64,000 bases of DNA from Setomelanomma holmii. Lineage: Eukaryota; Ascomycota; Dothideomycetes; Pleosporales; Phaeosphaeriaceae. The notes under the pieces were generated by a model that was given only the letters and a program-made list of their open reading frames with translations, was not told the origin of the DNA and made no database searches. Made by a program: the position numbers and the translations under genes. How positions within the stretch are numbered: the stretch's first letter is position 1; the number at the start of each line of letters is the position of its first letter. Shown here piece by piece: positions 42,900 through 54,563 of this stretch. The stretch covers positions 124,001 to 188,000 of the forward strand of contig ML978189.1 in assembly GCA_010015745.1 (NCBI GenBank), in the 5' to 3' direction.

Positions 42900-44036
42900 A
42901 TGCCTCTGCCAACAGGCGTCTACCGCGCCGACCATGTCGGTTCCTTCCTTCGCCCTAAAGCCGTTCTTGACGCCCGTACCGACGCTGCAAACGGCAAAAT
43001 CACCGCCGAACAACTGCGCAAAGTCGAAGACGAGTGGGTCACGGACGTAGCGAACAAGCAGCTCGAAAATGGCCTACGCTCCATCACCGACGGCGAGTTT
43101 CGCCGCGCATACTTCCACCTCGACTTCCTCAAGCACCTCGCCGGCATCGAAGAGAAAGGCCAAGTAGGCAACATCCGCCACAAAGACGGTTTCTCGCCGC
43201 CCACACTCGTGGTAAAAGGCAAACTCGGCCACCCGGAAGCCATTCAAGTCAAGGATTTCCAATTCCTCGAGCAAGCCATCAAAAACAACGGCGGCACCGC
43301 CTCCACAAAAGTATGCATTCCCTCACCCACAATGGTTCATTTCCGCGGCGGTAGAGCAAGCATCGACATCTCCGCGTACCCCGACCTCGACGTCTTCTTT
43401 GCCGACCTCGCCCGCGTGTACCAAGAGGAACTCGCCTCGCTGTACGAAGCAGGCTGCCGCTTTGTTCAACTCGACGACACGAATCTCGCGTACCTATGCG
43501 ACCCGGATATGCGTAAAGCGGCCGAGATCGAGCGCAACGAGGACTTGTCTACGCTGCCGCGCAAGTACGCGGAGCTGATCAACAAGGCGATCGAGAAGCG
43601 CCCCGCGGATATGAAGATCGGGATACACTTGTGCCGCGGAAATTACCGGTCAAAGTGGTTCGCGAGCGGCGGGTACGAACCTGTTGCCGAAGTGCTGTTC
43701 AAGGAACTTAATGTCGATGCGTATTTCCTCGAGTACGACGATGCGCGGTCGGGAGATTTTAGCCCACTGAGACATCTTCCTGAGCACAAGGTTGTTGTGC
43801 TGGGTGTGATGAGCAGTAAGAACAATACCCTGGACGATAAGCAGGAGATTATTGGGAGGTTGAAGGAGGCGGCGGAGGTTACGCCCAAGGGTTTGGATCA
43901 GCTGTGTGTGAGCCATCAGTGCGGGTTTTCGAGCACGGCGGAGGGGAATGAGTTGACTGAGGAGGAACAGTGGGCGAAGGTGAGGTTGGAGGTGGAGATT
44001 GCGAAGGAGTTGTGGGGGGACGATTTGAGCAAATGA
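42900..44036 (+). CDS. Short MetE-like methyltransferase (cobalamin-independent methionine synthase C-domain family)
   Basis: An intronless 378-residue protein of the UROD/MetE-like superfamily, equivalent to the catalytic half of cobalamin-independent methionine synthase. Bacterial relatives (YxjG type) have the same length. The start MPLPTGVYRADHVGSFLRP is the usual N-terminus. Zinc ligands can be matched: H243 and C245 in GIHLCRGNYR, E278 in FLEYDD and C341 in SHQCGFSS. The DGE at residues 64-66 is also conserved. It probably transfers a methyl group to a thiol such as homocysteine, but the methyl donor of these short forms is not settled. Full-length fungal Met6 has an N-terminal duplicated barrel that is absent here, so this is a separate paralogue rather than the main enzyme. 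Codon third positions are strongly C-rich. Confidence 0.9.
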   Translation: MPLPTGVYRADHVGSFLRPKAVLDARTDAANGKITAEQLRKVEDEWVTDVANKQLENGLRSITDGEFRRAYFHLDFLKHLAGIEEKGQVGNIRHKDGFSPPTLVVKGKLGHPEAIQVKDFQFLEQAIKNNGGTASTKVCIPSPTMVHFRGGRASIDISAYPDLDVFFADLARVYQEELASLYEAGCRFVQLDDTNLAYLCDPDMRKAAEIERNEDLSTLPRKYAELINKAIEKRPADMKIGIHLCRGNYRSKWFASGGYEPVAEVLFKELNVDAYFLEYDDARSGDFSPLRHLPEHKVVVLGVMSSKNNTLDDKQEIIGRLKEAAEVTPKGLDQLCVSHQCGFSSTAEGNELTEEEQWAKVRLEVEIAKELWGDDLSK

Positions 44037-44418
44037 GTGGGTGCAACGGGCTTGAGAGTCAGGAGGAGGCAGGATGGAGTCGTTGAGCACGATGCCACTG
44101 GATACTCATTGAGAGCGCAAGGAGGGATTTTGGGTTGGGTTGATTTAACATGTGTATATTGCATTCAACTGCGAAACCCAAAGTGACGAATATCCATTTC
44201 ATAGCCTTTCTTTCCGACCTATCATGCTCAGAACAGCGACGTAGGTTGCGGCTTTAAATTCTCCCCCTGAAACCATCCTTTTCAAATGTCCAGCTGGAAG
44301 TGCACGCCGAGTGGCTCGTCGCGTGATAGCAAATGTTGAAAAAGAGACGGAGCGCGGCCACTTGGACAATCCAATGGCTCAGGAAATCTGCACAAGACCC
44401 TTCGACGATCCACGTATA
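44037..44418. other. Intergenic region between convergent genes
   Basis: The 3' ends of the MetE-like gene (+) and the Uba4 gene (-) meet here. No other feature is seen. Confidence 0.4.
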
Positions 44419-46143
44419 TTAATAGTCTGGAAAGTCGGTATCTACACTCTTCCTCCAAGCTTGCAAACCACCCCTGATATCTCCGATGAATCTCTTCCCA
44501 CCGTAGTCCAGGCCAAGCTCCTTCATCTTCTTGACTGTCAACTGAGAGTCATTGCCCAATCTGCATACCACGAAGACCGGCTTCTCGGTTTGCTTGAGCT
44601 TCGCAACCCAATCCGCTTCGTCCGTTTCCATGTTCCAATCTTGACCATACATACCAGACCTTGGTGATTCAAGACCCAGTGTGGGCTTTGGCGTTGCCGA
44701 TATTGTTGAGAATGGGATGTTGATTGAGCCGTCGATATTGCAAAGCTCGAACTGCACTTTCTCTCGCGTATCGACTAGAATGTGGTTGTTTCTACTTGAC
44801 ACTGTGCCAGTGAAGGGATTGACGCCTGACCGAAGCTTGGCGTAATTCTCCGCTGAGATGCGTTCCTGAATCGAAAGTGCGGTGACTAGATTAATGCTTC
44901 CGCAAAACTGGACATAATCCAGACTCCCTGACTCCAGCGCCTCGGCCGAGATGGTCGACTGCGCAGAACACGCAGCACACTTTGGCTTCCGAGAGCGAAG
45001 CCGGATCGTCCGAAACATGGGACTGGAGTAAGCGGAGAAGATGAGCAGGCTTGGCGGCTCCGCTGCACTTTTTGATGACGACAGAGGCGTTTGAGTCAGA
45101 ACTTTGATGGCTTCCAGGGCTTGTAAAACACCCATAACGCCTACCACTGGCCCTAAAATACCGCCATCGCCGCATGACACGACCGACTCAGGTGGCGGAG
45201 GCTTTGGGAACACGCATCGGTAGCATGGTCCACCATTGGGATCACCTGGAGGTAATGGCGGATTGTTGAGGACCATTAGTTGTCCGTCAATGCGTAGGGC
45301 TGACGCTGAGATCAGAGGCGTGCCTAACAAGACACACGTGTCAGAAATGAGATAGCGTGATGCTGGTGTATCTGTACAGTCCAAAACAAGGTCGTAGTTC
45401 TTGAATGTGGAAATGGCAGTCTCTGGAGTCAGACGAGCGATGTGCGGAACGAGTCGAGCATTCGGATCGAGCCTATACGTGTAGTGTTAGACGAAGTGTA
45501 TCGCACGATCGTACGATGTTTAAGGGCAACTAACGAGCTCAATGCAAGCATGGCGCTTTCGACCTTCGTCATCCCGACCTTTGAAGTCGAATGCAAGATT
45601 TGTCGGTGAAGATTTGACTCCTCGACCACATCTCCATCCACCAAGCCCACGGTTCCAACTCCAGCTCCCACTAGATATGCTGCAGCTGGGCATCCCAAGC
45701 CGCCGACACCCACAATGAGAACTCGAGCTTTCTTCAAGCGAAGCTGGCCTGAAATGAAGGTGTCAGTCAATGCATCTTATCTCCATGGTTGCACAAGCAG
45801 ACTCACCCTGCAATCCGATCTCGGGCATTATCAGTTGGCGTCCGTATCTCCTATATTCGTTCTTCTGCAGCGGCCATTTCCCTTCAGCCGCATCGCGGCT
45901 CTGCAACTCTTCGGCGGCATGTTCCTGCTCCAAGATTGCAAATATCTCCGATCGAAAGTCGTCCGGGACACCATAGTTCATATCATGATCCAGCGGATCG
46001 TGCGACACTTGTGGCTTCTGTCGTAGCACCTTTTCTTGCTGGCGCTGATTGTGTTCCGCTTCGGCCAGCTGCTTTCGCAGGTCTGCGAGCGTACGTTCAC
46101 ATAGTGCTATCTGCTTGCGAAGGGCATCTATGGCGGTGACCAT
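44419..46143 (-). CDS. uba4: Uba4: E1-like adenylyltransferase and sulfurtransferase (MOCS3 type)
   Basis: Activates the ubiquitin-like protein Urm1 by adenylation and thiocarboxylation for tRNA wobble-uridine thiolation and urmylation; MOCS3 forms can also serve the molybdopterin pathway. Three exons on the minus strand, 45807-46143, 45535-45748 and 44419-45472, give 534 residues. An N-terminal coiled coil (IDALRKQIALCERTLADLRK) precedes the ThiF/E1 domain with nucleotide loop GVGGLG at about residues 126-131. Zinc Cys pairs are C267/C270 and C349/C352. C284 in SCGDGG is the catalytic cysteine region. The C-terminal rhodanese domain (from about residue 400) has the active Cys487 in VVCRLGNDS. 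All key residues are present. I chose ATG 46143 over the upstream in-frame Met at 46245 because homologues start directly before the coiled coil. Cytosolic. Confidence 0.94.
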
Positions 46144-48176
46144 CGTGATGTTGGTGGATTGGTGTCCCGGACTTATGACTTTCGTGGCGTTGATCGGAGT
46201 GGGGGCAGATGTGGGGTCGCGGTTAGATCCACACTGCACGATCACGTGCTGTAGCTCTATCGTACTTTGACAGCAGCTGAATCGTTCGTTTCGTATTTAA
46301 CCACTTCGCTGGGTGACCTGGTCTGGCACAGACGCTACGCTTGGGTCGGTGACATACGTTAGGCATGTCTGATTTGATCATTGCCATTGGTTGATGAATT
46401 CTGCAACGCGCAAGCTTAATCCACCTCCAGAAACCTAGTTTCTACGTCCACTTCAGGTGAGAAAATCTCATTGGCGCACGCTACATTGAATTTGACTATA
46501 GCTGTGACCTTGAAAGCTCGTTTGTAGCCAATATATGCGCCCGTATGCAGCATCTTATCTCATCCTGCGTGTGCATCATTTTCGTGAATCATAGTCGCAC
46601 ACTTTCGGGAACGTTGCGCCTGGGAGGCAAAGGGCAAACATGTACCTTGTGACCGTCAAATGCTGATGGTCAGTATTGCACTAGCTTCTCTGCTTGGACG
46701 AGGCGAATATTCCTTTTCACCTCAGCCCCCACCCAGAGACCGTAAATGCAAGTTCATGAATGGAAGTTCCAGTTTACCAAACCCAGGTATAGGCGAGAAG
46801 ATGCTCCATGGCTGTACCAGGCCGGGACGAGGACTTGAACATGGATTCTCGCCTACGGCAGGGGTCGATCGCGCTTGATGCTCTTACATCGTCCTGCTCA
46901 AGGCTGAGGCATTTGATTACCCTTCTTCAAATGCCTGTCGCGCATCCTTAGAAATAGTCGAGATCTAGTGGCACTGTAAGCCGCCAAGCTGATCTTGGGC
47001 GCGTCTAGTGCAGTCAAGCTTTCCCGAGAGGATATTCGGTTGGTAGGAACCGGTAATTGAGTCTGACATGCTGATGTCCAGCTTCCGCATGCGCGAGCAC
47101 TACGGCTACATGGCCACGAGGTGTGGAACCTTGGCCCTGGGACGTCCGGGTCAGACGTGAGGAACGATTCTTCTGCGCAAGCAGGGTACCATCAGATGAG
47201 GAATTGTTAGGCGAGACGGGCCATCGCCAGCTCGTAGCGAATAAGGGGTTTGAAAACGCAGTCACGCTGCACTGCGTTGGGCGGCCTCGAATCGATGAAT
47301 GGTTTTTGTAGTCAAGGCTGTACTTGTGTTGTGTAACTCTGGCTCCCCACAATTCCCGTAGCAGGGGAGGGCAGCTTCCCAAGAGACGATGGCCGGCGTC
47401 AGTCGCAGTCTAGAAGCCACAAAGCGCAGTTAAAATCGGACCGTCGCCGAATAAAAGAAATATGTTTCAGGGTCGGTGTGAAAACGACATTTTCTGCGAA
47501 TCAAGGAGCGTTACAACGGTTCCCTAGCCTTGTCGTCGCTGCGGGAGATTGACAGAGTATGGAGCCTGGAGGGATCAGAGCTCCGATCGCTCTTTGAGAG
47601 TCAGATCTGGCGCCAATAAGTGTCTCGTCAGCGTGCATTGCCCTGCGATATGTGTTTTGGACTCCATCAATGTTGCCGTTGCGCAGGGGACCGCGGCGAG
47701 GTTATCAGGCATCTTCCGCCGGATTGAGTCGCCTCTTGCGCGGCACTTCCTTGACACCAAGCAATGGGTGCTCTGTGTGACGCTCATTGCCCTCTCAGCG
47801 CGCAAGTGTCTCCACAACGCGGGAGGCGCACTGCTTGGTCGGTCAGGGAAGGTATGTGGAGAGAAAGGGTTGCGCATCTCTTATAGACTGTTTTAGGAGG
47901 TCTGGAAGCTGGCTGTTGTCAGCTGCCGCCGCCGTTGCTTGCGTTATTCGACTTGCTTGTGCTAGTTGACGGCTGATTAAAGGAGGCTCCATTCACTGCA
48001 GGTTCGTGCCACTACTTGCTCTCTGGACGGCGACTGTACAAAATCCTCCTGGTTGCCTGCCCCGCTTTGACGTTAGACACGTTTGTGCCGACGTTAAATC
48101 TACCCCTCCACGAGTCGCGCACTATCCCCAATAACTTGCGATCGAACACGTTGACGTTCCTTACTTTGTTTGCGCC
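46144..48176. other. Intergenic region of about 2 kb
   Basis: Lies between the Uba4 start (-) and the HET gene start (+), so it contains both promoters. Short frames at 46660-46878, 47014-47382 (minus) and 47549-47896 overlap opposite-strand frames and show no domains. No RNA gene was recognised. Confidence 0.4.
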
Positions 48177-50483
48177 ATGGTTTCTGTTTGCGGTACGTGT
48201 CAAGGCTTACAGAAGCACCTCAAGGCCCTCGACAATCCTCAAGAGACGGAAAAGGACACGGTGCAGTGGGTGAATGCAACACTGCCAAGCCTTCGAGCCA
48301 GCGGAAGCAACTGCCGGGCTTGCGCGTTACTTCTTAATGGCGTCCTCCTCAATCACGAACGATTCGCGGGTGTCAGCGAGGACAACATTCGAGTAAAGGC
48401 AGAAACCTTTGCCTCAAAGCCAGGACGAAACTTCCAAGACCACCTCTCCGTCGAGATCCGATGGAAAGACCAGGACGCGCACGATGAGTGCCAAGATGAC
48501 CAACACGAGCATGCAGGCTACCCAGACCTGAAGCTCGAATTCTTTACAGATGAAGGTGAGCAGGCTCCCCACGACAAATGCAATCAGCGCGCTCTTTCAC
48601 AGGGTGCCGGAGGGCTCTCAAGTCGCGACACGGAGACAATCTCAAGCCAAGCCAAACGGAATTACATGCTGACGTATGCAGGTCAACAGTCCAGCTTCTC
48701 GGCTATTGGCCGCGGAAGGCCGATATCAGACAATCCGCTGCAGGATGCAGGTCTATCAACGGCCCGTGGCATGATAAAGAATTGCCTGTCGAGCCATTCG
48801 AGGTGTCGGCATTCGAAGCCGACCACACTACCGAAAAGAGTCCTAGATCTGCTACTTGGCCCCGACTCGAAAAGCGTGGTTCTGCACGAATCAGACTGGA
48901 ATGAAGATGAGCAAAGATACGAGCATGGCGAATATGTGGCTCTATCTCACGTATGGGGCATAGGTAAAGGACCGAAGACGACCAAGGAGAACCTGCGATC
49001 ACACCTGAAAGGCATTGCGTGGTCATCATTACCCAGGACATTTCAAGAAGCGGTAGTCTTGACGCGAGCATTAGGAATTCGGTATCTGTGGATCGACTCT
49101 CTGTGTCTCATCCAAGACGATGACCACGCCAAACTGGAGGAATCAGTACGAATGGACGAGATTTTTGGAAACGCGTTTCTGACAATCGCGGCAACATCCG
49201 CGACCGATAGCAGTACTCAGCCACTGTTCCCACACAAGGCCCAGCCCTTCAAGATCCAGGCGACAGACAACAAAGGTCACGTCTCCAAGGTATACGTTCG
49301 AGAGCAGCCAAGCCACTACAGCTTCAAGGCACCGTTCGACGAAGGATCACATATGAATGAATGGGAGCTCCCGTTCAACATGTCAGATGAGGTCAATCTG
49401 CAAACACCTTTGCTAAAACGAGCGTGGGCATACACCGAACGCTTGCTGTCACCGCGCGTCCTACACTTTACAAAATCCGAGCTGATACTGGAATGTCGGG
49501 AAGGATACAGCTGCGAGTGTGGACGTATAGAAGACACCACTTTCGATTCGAGGACAACAGACTCAATCAAGCAAGAATTCGCTCGAGTCGTGAGCGAGGC
49601 AAACCAGCGACCAATTACGAACGGGAGCAGCAACCACATCGATCGACGAGTAGACAACATGACATCACAGTTAGCTGGCACAAGCATTGCAAACGGATCG
49701 CCAGATCTCCTGCGAAAGCGAGAAGACGCATTGCAATTGTGGAGCTACATCATAACGGAGTTCACCGCACGCAACATGACATACGATGAACGGCTCGTCG
49801 CAATAGCTGGAATAGCAAAAGCACTGCTGCCTGCGATGCAGTCGGGCTACATAGCTGGACAATGGACCTTCAGTACACTCAGCTTACTCTGGTATCCGAA
49901 CGACAGCACAAGATGTCGACGACCGAGGGCTATGGAAGGGCAGACTATACCAAGCTGGTCCTGGGCATCCTGTGAGGGTTCACCGATATTCTTTGACAAT
50001 GCTTCAGCAATGGATCTCGCATGCAGAGTCTCCTTCGGACCCAAGGGAAAGCGCGCATCGGCATGGTCACCCATTCAAGGCGAGCCACTTAGCCTTTCGG
50101 CGGCTATGGCGACTGAAGTCAACTTCCACGTTTCCGAGTCATCGCAGCAAACATACACCCTCGTCAAGAACCGCATCGCCGTTGAGTTCACGCCGGACAT
50201 TTTACCGCCGCGCGGCGAAGACGCACTACAAGAAGGCGAGACGCTTGTGTGCGTCTTGGTGAGCATGACTTTCCGCTCATCGATCATTGGTCTAGTCCTC
50301 AAGCCGTCGGAGAACAACACCTACCGCCGAGTTGGCCGCTTCGAAGCCTACGAGTGCAGTCCGGAAGACAGCAACGATGAGATGAGCGAAGATGCCGAGG
50401 CTCTCTTCGAGCACTGGTTCCCAGAGATTCAGGACATGACACAATTGGACAACTCACCGCAACGGCATTTCACTGTCATCTGA
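48177..50483 (+). CDS. HET-domain (heterokaryon incompatibility) protein
   Basis: A 768-residue intronless protein. It has the three classic HET blocks (PF06985) in order. First is YVALSHVWG at about residue 250, then RYLWIDSLCLIQDD at about residue 302 with MDEIFGNAFLTIAATSATDS after it. The third block is RAWAYTERLLSPRVLHF at about residue 415. The N-terminal 180 residues have a Cys-containing region (CGTCQGLQKHL, then NCRACALLL) common upstream of HET domains. HET proteins trigger cell death or growth arrest when incompatible hyphae fuse; HET domains are related to TIR folds. No repeat sensor (WD40 or NACHT) is attached, so it belongs to the large group of stand-alone HET proteins. Its partner is unknown. 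Such genes often vary between strains. Confidence 0.93.
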   Translation: MVSVCGTCQGLQKHLKALDNPQETEKDTVQWVNATLPSLRASGSNCRACALLLNGVLLNHERFAGVSEDNIRVKAETFASKPGRNFQDHLSVEIRWKDQDAHDECQDDQHEHAGYPDLKLEFFTDEGEQAPHDKCNQRALSQGAGGLSSRDTETISSQAKRNYMLTYAGQQSSFSAIGRGRPISDNPLQDAGLSTARGMIKNCLSSHSRCRHSKPTTLPKRVLDLLLGPDSKSVVLHESDWNEDEQRYEHGEYVALSHVWGIGKGPKTTKENLRSHLKGIAWSSLPRTFQEAVVLTRALGIRYLWIDSLCLIQDDDHAKLEESVRMDEIFGNAFLTIAATSATDSSTQPLFPHKAQPFKIQATDNKGHVSKVYVREQPSHYSFKAPFDEGSHMNEWELPFNMSDEVNLQTPLLKRAWAYTERLLSPRVLHFTKSELILECREGYSCECGRIEDTTFDSRTTDSIKQEFARVVSEANQRPITNGSSNHIDRRVDNMTSQLAGTSIANGSPDLLRKREDALQLWSYIITEFTARNMTYDERLVAIAGIAKALLPAMQSGYIAGQWTFSTLSLLWYPNDSTRCRRPRAMEGQTIPSWSWASCEGSPIFFDNASAMDLACRVSFGPKGKRASAWSPIQGEPLSLSAAMATEVNFHVSESSQQTYTLVKNRIAVEFTPDILPPRGEDALQEGETLVCVLVSMTFRSSIIGLVLKPSENNTYRRVGRFEAYECSPEDSNDEMSEDAEALFEHWFPEIQDMTQLDNSPQRHFTVI

Positions 50484-51254
50484 GCATCGCGAAGCGTTTG
50501 CATCTTTGTGAGAAACACATCTCGAGAACTAGGCTACTGGACTCTCGCAACAATCAAAAGCGGAGCGGAACCACGACGTAACGGTCTTCTTGTTTCTTTG
50601 ATACCCTTCAGCGCCCAATTGTGGCAGCTCTGGCGTTTCAATCAGTTCGGTCGAGTCATGTATCACTATTTTCGCCTTTGACAATATACATATCACCTTC
50701 AAAACCGCTAACTCCTACCTCTTTCACACAGACACACATTCGTCAGTTTAAATGCCCCAAGCGCATCGCCCGGCCATGTACGCCGCCACAAGACGAGCTC
50801 GCGCGGTACCTGCCGCCTTTCTAATCCATGGTACAGCAACGCGTGGACAGTGTAGCTTGTATGCTGCCAAGACTGCCCGGCCATGCATGAGGTCGGGCTC
50901 GACTCCGACAAGGACCGCGGCTTGGCGTGCGTCGGAGTTTGGTGAGGCGCGAACGCGAAGAGGGAGACGCGGCTCGGCAGTTGGGACAGTACTGAGAGCG
51001 AATTTATTTTCTGCTGTTTGGGCAATTGAAATAGCACGCTGGGACTTTGTTCTGAGCAATCGCGATTTGAAAAGGAGCAGATAATAAGTATCAAGTAGGT
51101 TGAACTCTAGGCCTAGGAGAAGTGATAACGAGTGTGACCGCTTATACCCTGCGCCATTCGAGTTTCCTTGAACCTCCTTGAAATGCCGCCCACGCCAAAG
51201 GAAACCATCCAATACACAGAACTTCACTTCAGTATCACGCCAATCCCCTATCCC
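50484..51254. other. Intergenic region between convergent genes
   Basis: The 3' ends of the HET gene (+) and the rhodopsin-domain gene (-) face this stretch. The frames at 50748-51227 (minus) and 50752-51084 (plus) are mutual shadows without domains. Confidence 0.4.
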
Positions 51255-52653
51255 TCAAACTCTATCCCTCCCGACCCTCCCCCAAGGCCTCTCCCTCACA
51301 CTCCCCAGCCTCGTCACCGCAGGAGGTTCTCTGAGTATCGTTGTCTTCGTGAACATACTCAAATCCGGTCGCTCGTCATCCTTCGGTGGCGGCGGTCTAG
51401 GCGGTGCTTTCGCAAAGCGCGTTGGCATGAGTATTTCAGGGAGAAGAATGTCTTCCGTCGGATGCAATGAGTTACGCGACGCAGCGGGTGACGGGGGCGT
51501 AGACATTGATCTTTGGATTGAGTGGAGTGGTTCTCTGATGATTTGTGGGCTGGAGATGTTGAACGAGGTGTCTGATTCGTATGGTGTGCCGCCGATTGTG
51601 GTGCCGGACCAGTGTTTGGATTTGCGCGATTTGGGTGTGAGGGTGTGGTGGGTGGTGTGAAGGAGATTGGTGAGTGGCTTGAGTGCGGGTGTGCATGAGA
51701 GAAGGACGGATAGTGTGGAGTGTGCTTGGGTTGTTATGGCGTATGGGATGAAGGAGAAGGCTGGGTCAGATGAGGGCAAGTAGGCGCGTTCGAGGTATAG
51801 CAGACGGACGACTGATGCTCCGACGAGGCTTGTGAATGTTTAGCATGCATCCGAGAGAATAAAGAGGAGGACTCACAACAGGCGCAAGGAAAATAGAAAG
51901 CCAGCTAGTGTCTTCTGATGGTAGTCGAGCTGTAGTGTCCAGACCATATGCGCGGAGAGCAGTATGAGCATGGTATCGATCACGATGTCTGCAACAGTTG
52001 CTGTGATCCAAAACAGCAGCTAAACAGATGTTAGGTTGCACAATCGCCAATTTAGGAGGTCATCTACAAACCATAGGTATGCATCGGCCAGTCCAGATCT
52101 CCCATGGTCGGGGCATTTCGCAATCAAACACGATGCCAGTCATGACGGCCAGAGTCCATACGAGGACCACGAAGCCAATAATCATGACTCCTACCCTTTG
52201 GAATGCGGTGCCGGTAACCTGGTGCAGGAACAGTAGCATGGAGCATTTTGATATGCTTAGTGTCAGCACAAACAGTATCGTTGAGATGAAGACCTTGACT
52301 TGAACTTGGTCGAGGTCAGTGGAGGTCAGATAGCATTGTTTTCTCCCGAGGCCCGAGTCGACAGCTGTAGTTATGACAATGGTCGCTCCAAGACCGCACA
52401 GGGAGGCTGCCAAGACGATGGCATCGTCCGATAGTGGCAGATAGTGCAGGCGTTGCGAGCGACATCGACTTATGACTCTTGTTGCTGTGCAAAGTGCCTA
52501 AGCTAACGGTCAATACTGGTGATTTTGGGATCTCGATGGCAGACATACGAGCAAACATGCCAGGAACCAAGCTACCATCACCAGGATGGTCCCGTGATTT
52601 TGAGAAGTGATGAGCGCATTGACATGCTGTTCTGTTGAGTTACACTTCGCCAT
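51255..52653 (-). CDS. Fungal rhodopsin-domain (PF20684-type) integral membrane protein
   Basis: Four exons on the minus strand, 52549-52653, 52072-52497, 51877-52019 and 51255-51828, give 415 residues. Several hydrophobic segments are clear: TILVMVAWFLACLLALC, AIVLAASLCGLGATIVI, VKVFISTILFVLTLSISKCS, VGVMIIGFVVLVWTLAVMTG, LLFWITATVADIVIDTMLIL and STLSVLLSCTPALKPLTNLL. Together with the segment after LVGASVVRLLYL, this makes about seven membrane passes. The features LTLSISKCSMLLFLHQV and PCEMPRP-like FDCEMPRPWEIWTG.C are typical of the fungal rhodopsin/PTH11-like family. A long cytoplasmic tail, Ser/Pro/Arg-rich, follows. Members are plasma-membrane proteins of mostly unknown function; some resemble surface receptors. 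There is no retinal-binding evidence here. Splice joins are all phase-consistent. Confidence 0.87.
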
Positions 52654-53997
52654 CTGCGCGCAATTGTTCTCGCGTCCGGAAATTGCATCGAAATGAGCTT
52701 TGATTAAAGACTAAATTGAAAGAGGCGTTCGCAAAGACGGAAAAGATAAGAAAGGCCAGATGTCTTTGCCCATCGGACAAGTGCATATGCATATTCGTAA
52801 TGCTCTCTTCAAGTCCGGAGTCATGAGATACCGCGCCCCTGCATTGACTTGAGGGATGACATTTTGTGGTTCAGGATCCTGCCTGCGGTTCGTCCCACCT
52901 CGTCTGAGGGAGCCCAGCATAGGAGCTGGGAGACGGACGCGGGCGAATCACTGGATTGAGTACCCAATTTTGGCTTACGGATGATGCAGGGCCGTGGTAC
53001 GCGTACACGAGATTGCCGTAGAGCTGATCCAGGTCCGGCGTGTTGGGATGCAAGACAGCGCCATAGTCGTACAAGGCAGTGGTGCAAGCCGTAACCCCCC
53101 TCCCTCGGCGGCGAGATCGTGCTCTCTGAGACAAAATGTGGCTCAAGCATCGTGGATGTGAGAATAGTTGCAGTACCTCATGCTAGAAATCTCCGACGTC
53201 TTTAGTGAGTGAGATAGCTGGTCGCGTGCAAAGCTGCTCGTCTTTCCAGACGAGTTCTTCAGGTCAAATGAACGAAATCGAGGACTTGTGCCAAGACGTG
53301 TAGTAGGGAATAGTAGCTGCCAGCAATGGTCTACTAGGGTACGGGCCGTCGCTAGCGAAGTCCGATGTTGGCAGTGACTGGTTACGACGGAACCTCTGTT
53401 CCGCCCGAGAAGGCTATAGCTGCAAGTCGCTAACAATCGTTTATGTACGCAAAGCAATCCTCGCGTTGGTTTGACATGTCGCAAGATTGTAATTGGCGTC
53501 CTGGGATGCAGGTCCGTCCGCACAACAGGTTGATGTCGATTGCTGTTGGCGCACTGGGTTCATATTCAAAGTTCAACAATCGAATTTGTCTACTTCGGTT
53601 CTCTTCGCACGCCCGTGTGGGTAGAATTGCCCAGCGAGAGCGTCGTCAGCTCCGTGAAGCACTCCACCGCAAGATTAGAGAGCTAGACTCCGAGTATCGT
53701 GCATTGGGACGATTAGAGAAGGTCGCCGTGAGGAAAGAGTTGCTGACAGCTTGATCATCAATATTGTTGGGTGCGTTGGTGGTTTCATAGTTTTCGCTGC
53801 GTCTGAGCTGGGTTTCAATGAAAGCTGTACGACAAAGAGGATGTTGTGCGTCGAGAAAAGGCAAGAGGAGAAGGGACGCCGGGGCTGAAGCAGGCGTGGT
53901 AGGCACTAGCGCAGCCAGTTATCGATAAGCGGTAATTTCTTGAGCAAAAGGTCGCGCCCACTGATCCGAGCCCACACTTGACAAAGACGACACAATC
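52654..53997. other. Intergenic region
   Basis: This 1.3-kb stretch separates the rhodopsin-domain gene (-) from slx9 (+). A 103-codon frame at 53443-53754 ends in a charged helical tract (AQRERRQLREALHRKIRELD) but has no recognisable start or domain. I do not call it. The rest is likely promoter sequence. Confidence 0.4.
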
Positions 53998-54563
53998 ATG
54001 GTATGTTGTTATGGTTACCTATCTACCAAAATAACAGTTGCTCACCTACATAGGCGCCAATCAAGAAGCGCACAACAGCGCGCGCAAAGTCTGCCTGCAA
54101 CGCTCGCCCTATGGCCGCAGCGCTCACAGCCGAGTCACTCGATAGCTTGTTTCCGTCTTCGAAGAAAGACAAGCAGAAAATCAAGCACTCCTCCTTCGTC
54201 TCCAAGATCGAGAAGTTGTCCAGCAAATCCTCGAAGCGGCGGCGACCGAATAAGAAACTTGTCGCGAACCTCGAGTCGCTCGCAGATGCGCTCACAGGCA
54301 TCGAAGACACCGAGACAGGCGCGGGCGTTGAGGTTGGTCAAGCAAAGATACAGCGCAAGAGCCTGAAGAGCAGACCAGGCGCTATGAAAAGGAAGGAGAA
54401 GCTCGAGAAGATGGAGAAAGAGAGGTTCAATCAAAATCTAGTACAATTGGCGAGTGCCACAAAGGGAGGCGCAACTCAAGATCGCTGGGCGGCGTTGAAA
54501 AACCACGTCCAGAACACCATGGAAGTGAAGCCAGAGTTTGCAAAGACCTCGATTCCAACTTGA
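53998..54563 (+). CDS. slx9: Slx9-like ribosome biogenesis protein
   Basis: Small basic nucleolar protein expected to join the 90S/pre-40S particle. The first exon is the ATG codon alone (53998-54000). A 53-nt intron (GTATGT...CATAG) follows, and exon 2 runs from 54054 to 54563, giving 170 residues. The joined start MAPIKKRTTARAKSACN is the typical Slx9 N-terminus; without the splice the ATG would read into a stop. The middle has SKKDKQKIKHSSFVSKIEKL and basic KSSKRRRPNKKL, and the tail FNQNLVQLASATKGG...RWAALKNHVQNTM matches the family's C-terminal part (SLX9, PF15341). Strongly basic throughout. Confidence 0.85.

Noticed and set aside
46820..46860. TTGAAC-containing segment resembling a tRNA T-arm on the minus strand
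   Set aside because: No paired T-stem or acceptor stem could be built.
53443..53754. 103-codon frame ending in a charged helix
   Set aside because: No domain or start support; could be chance. Left uncalled although the helical tail is protein-like.
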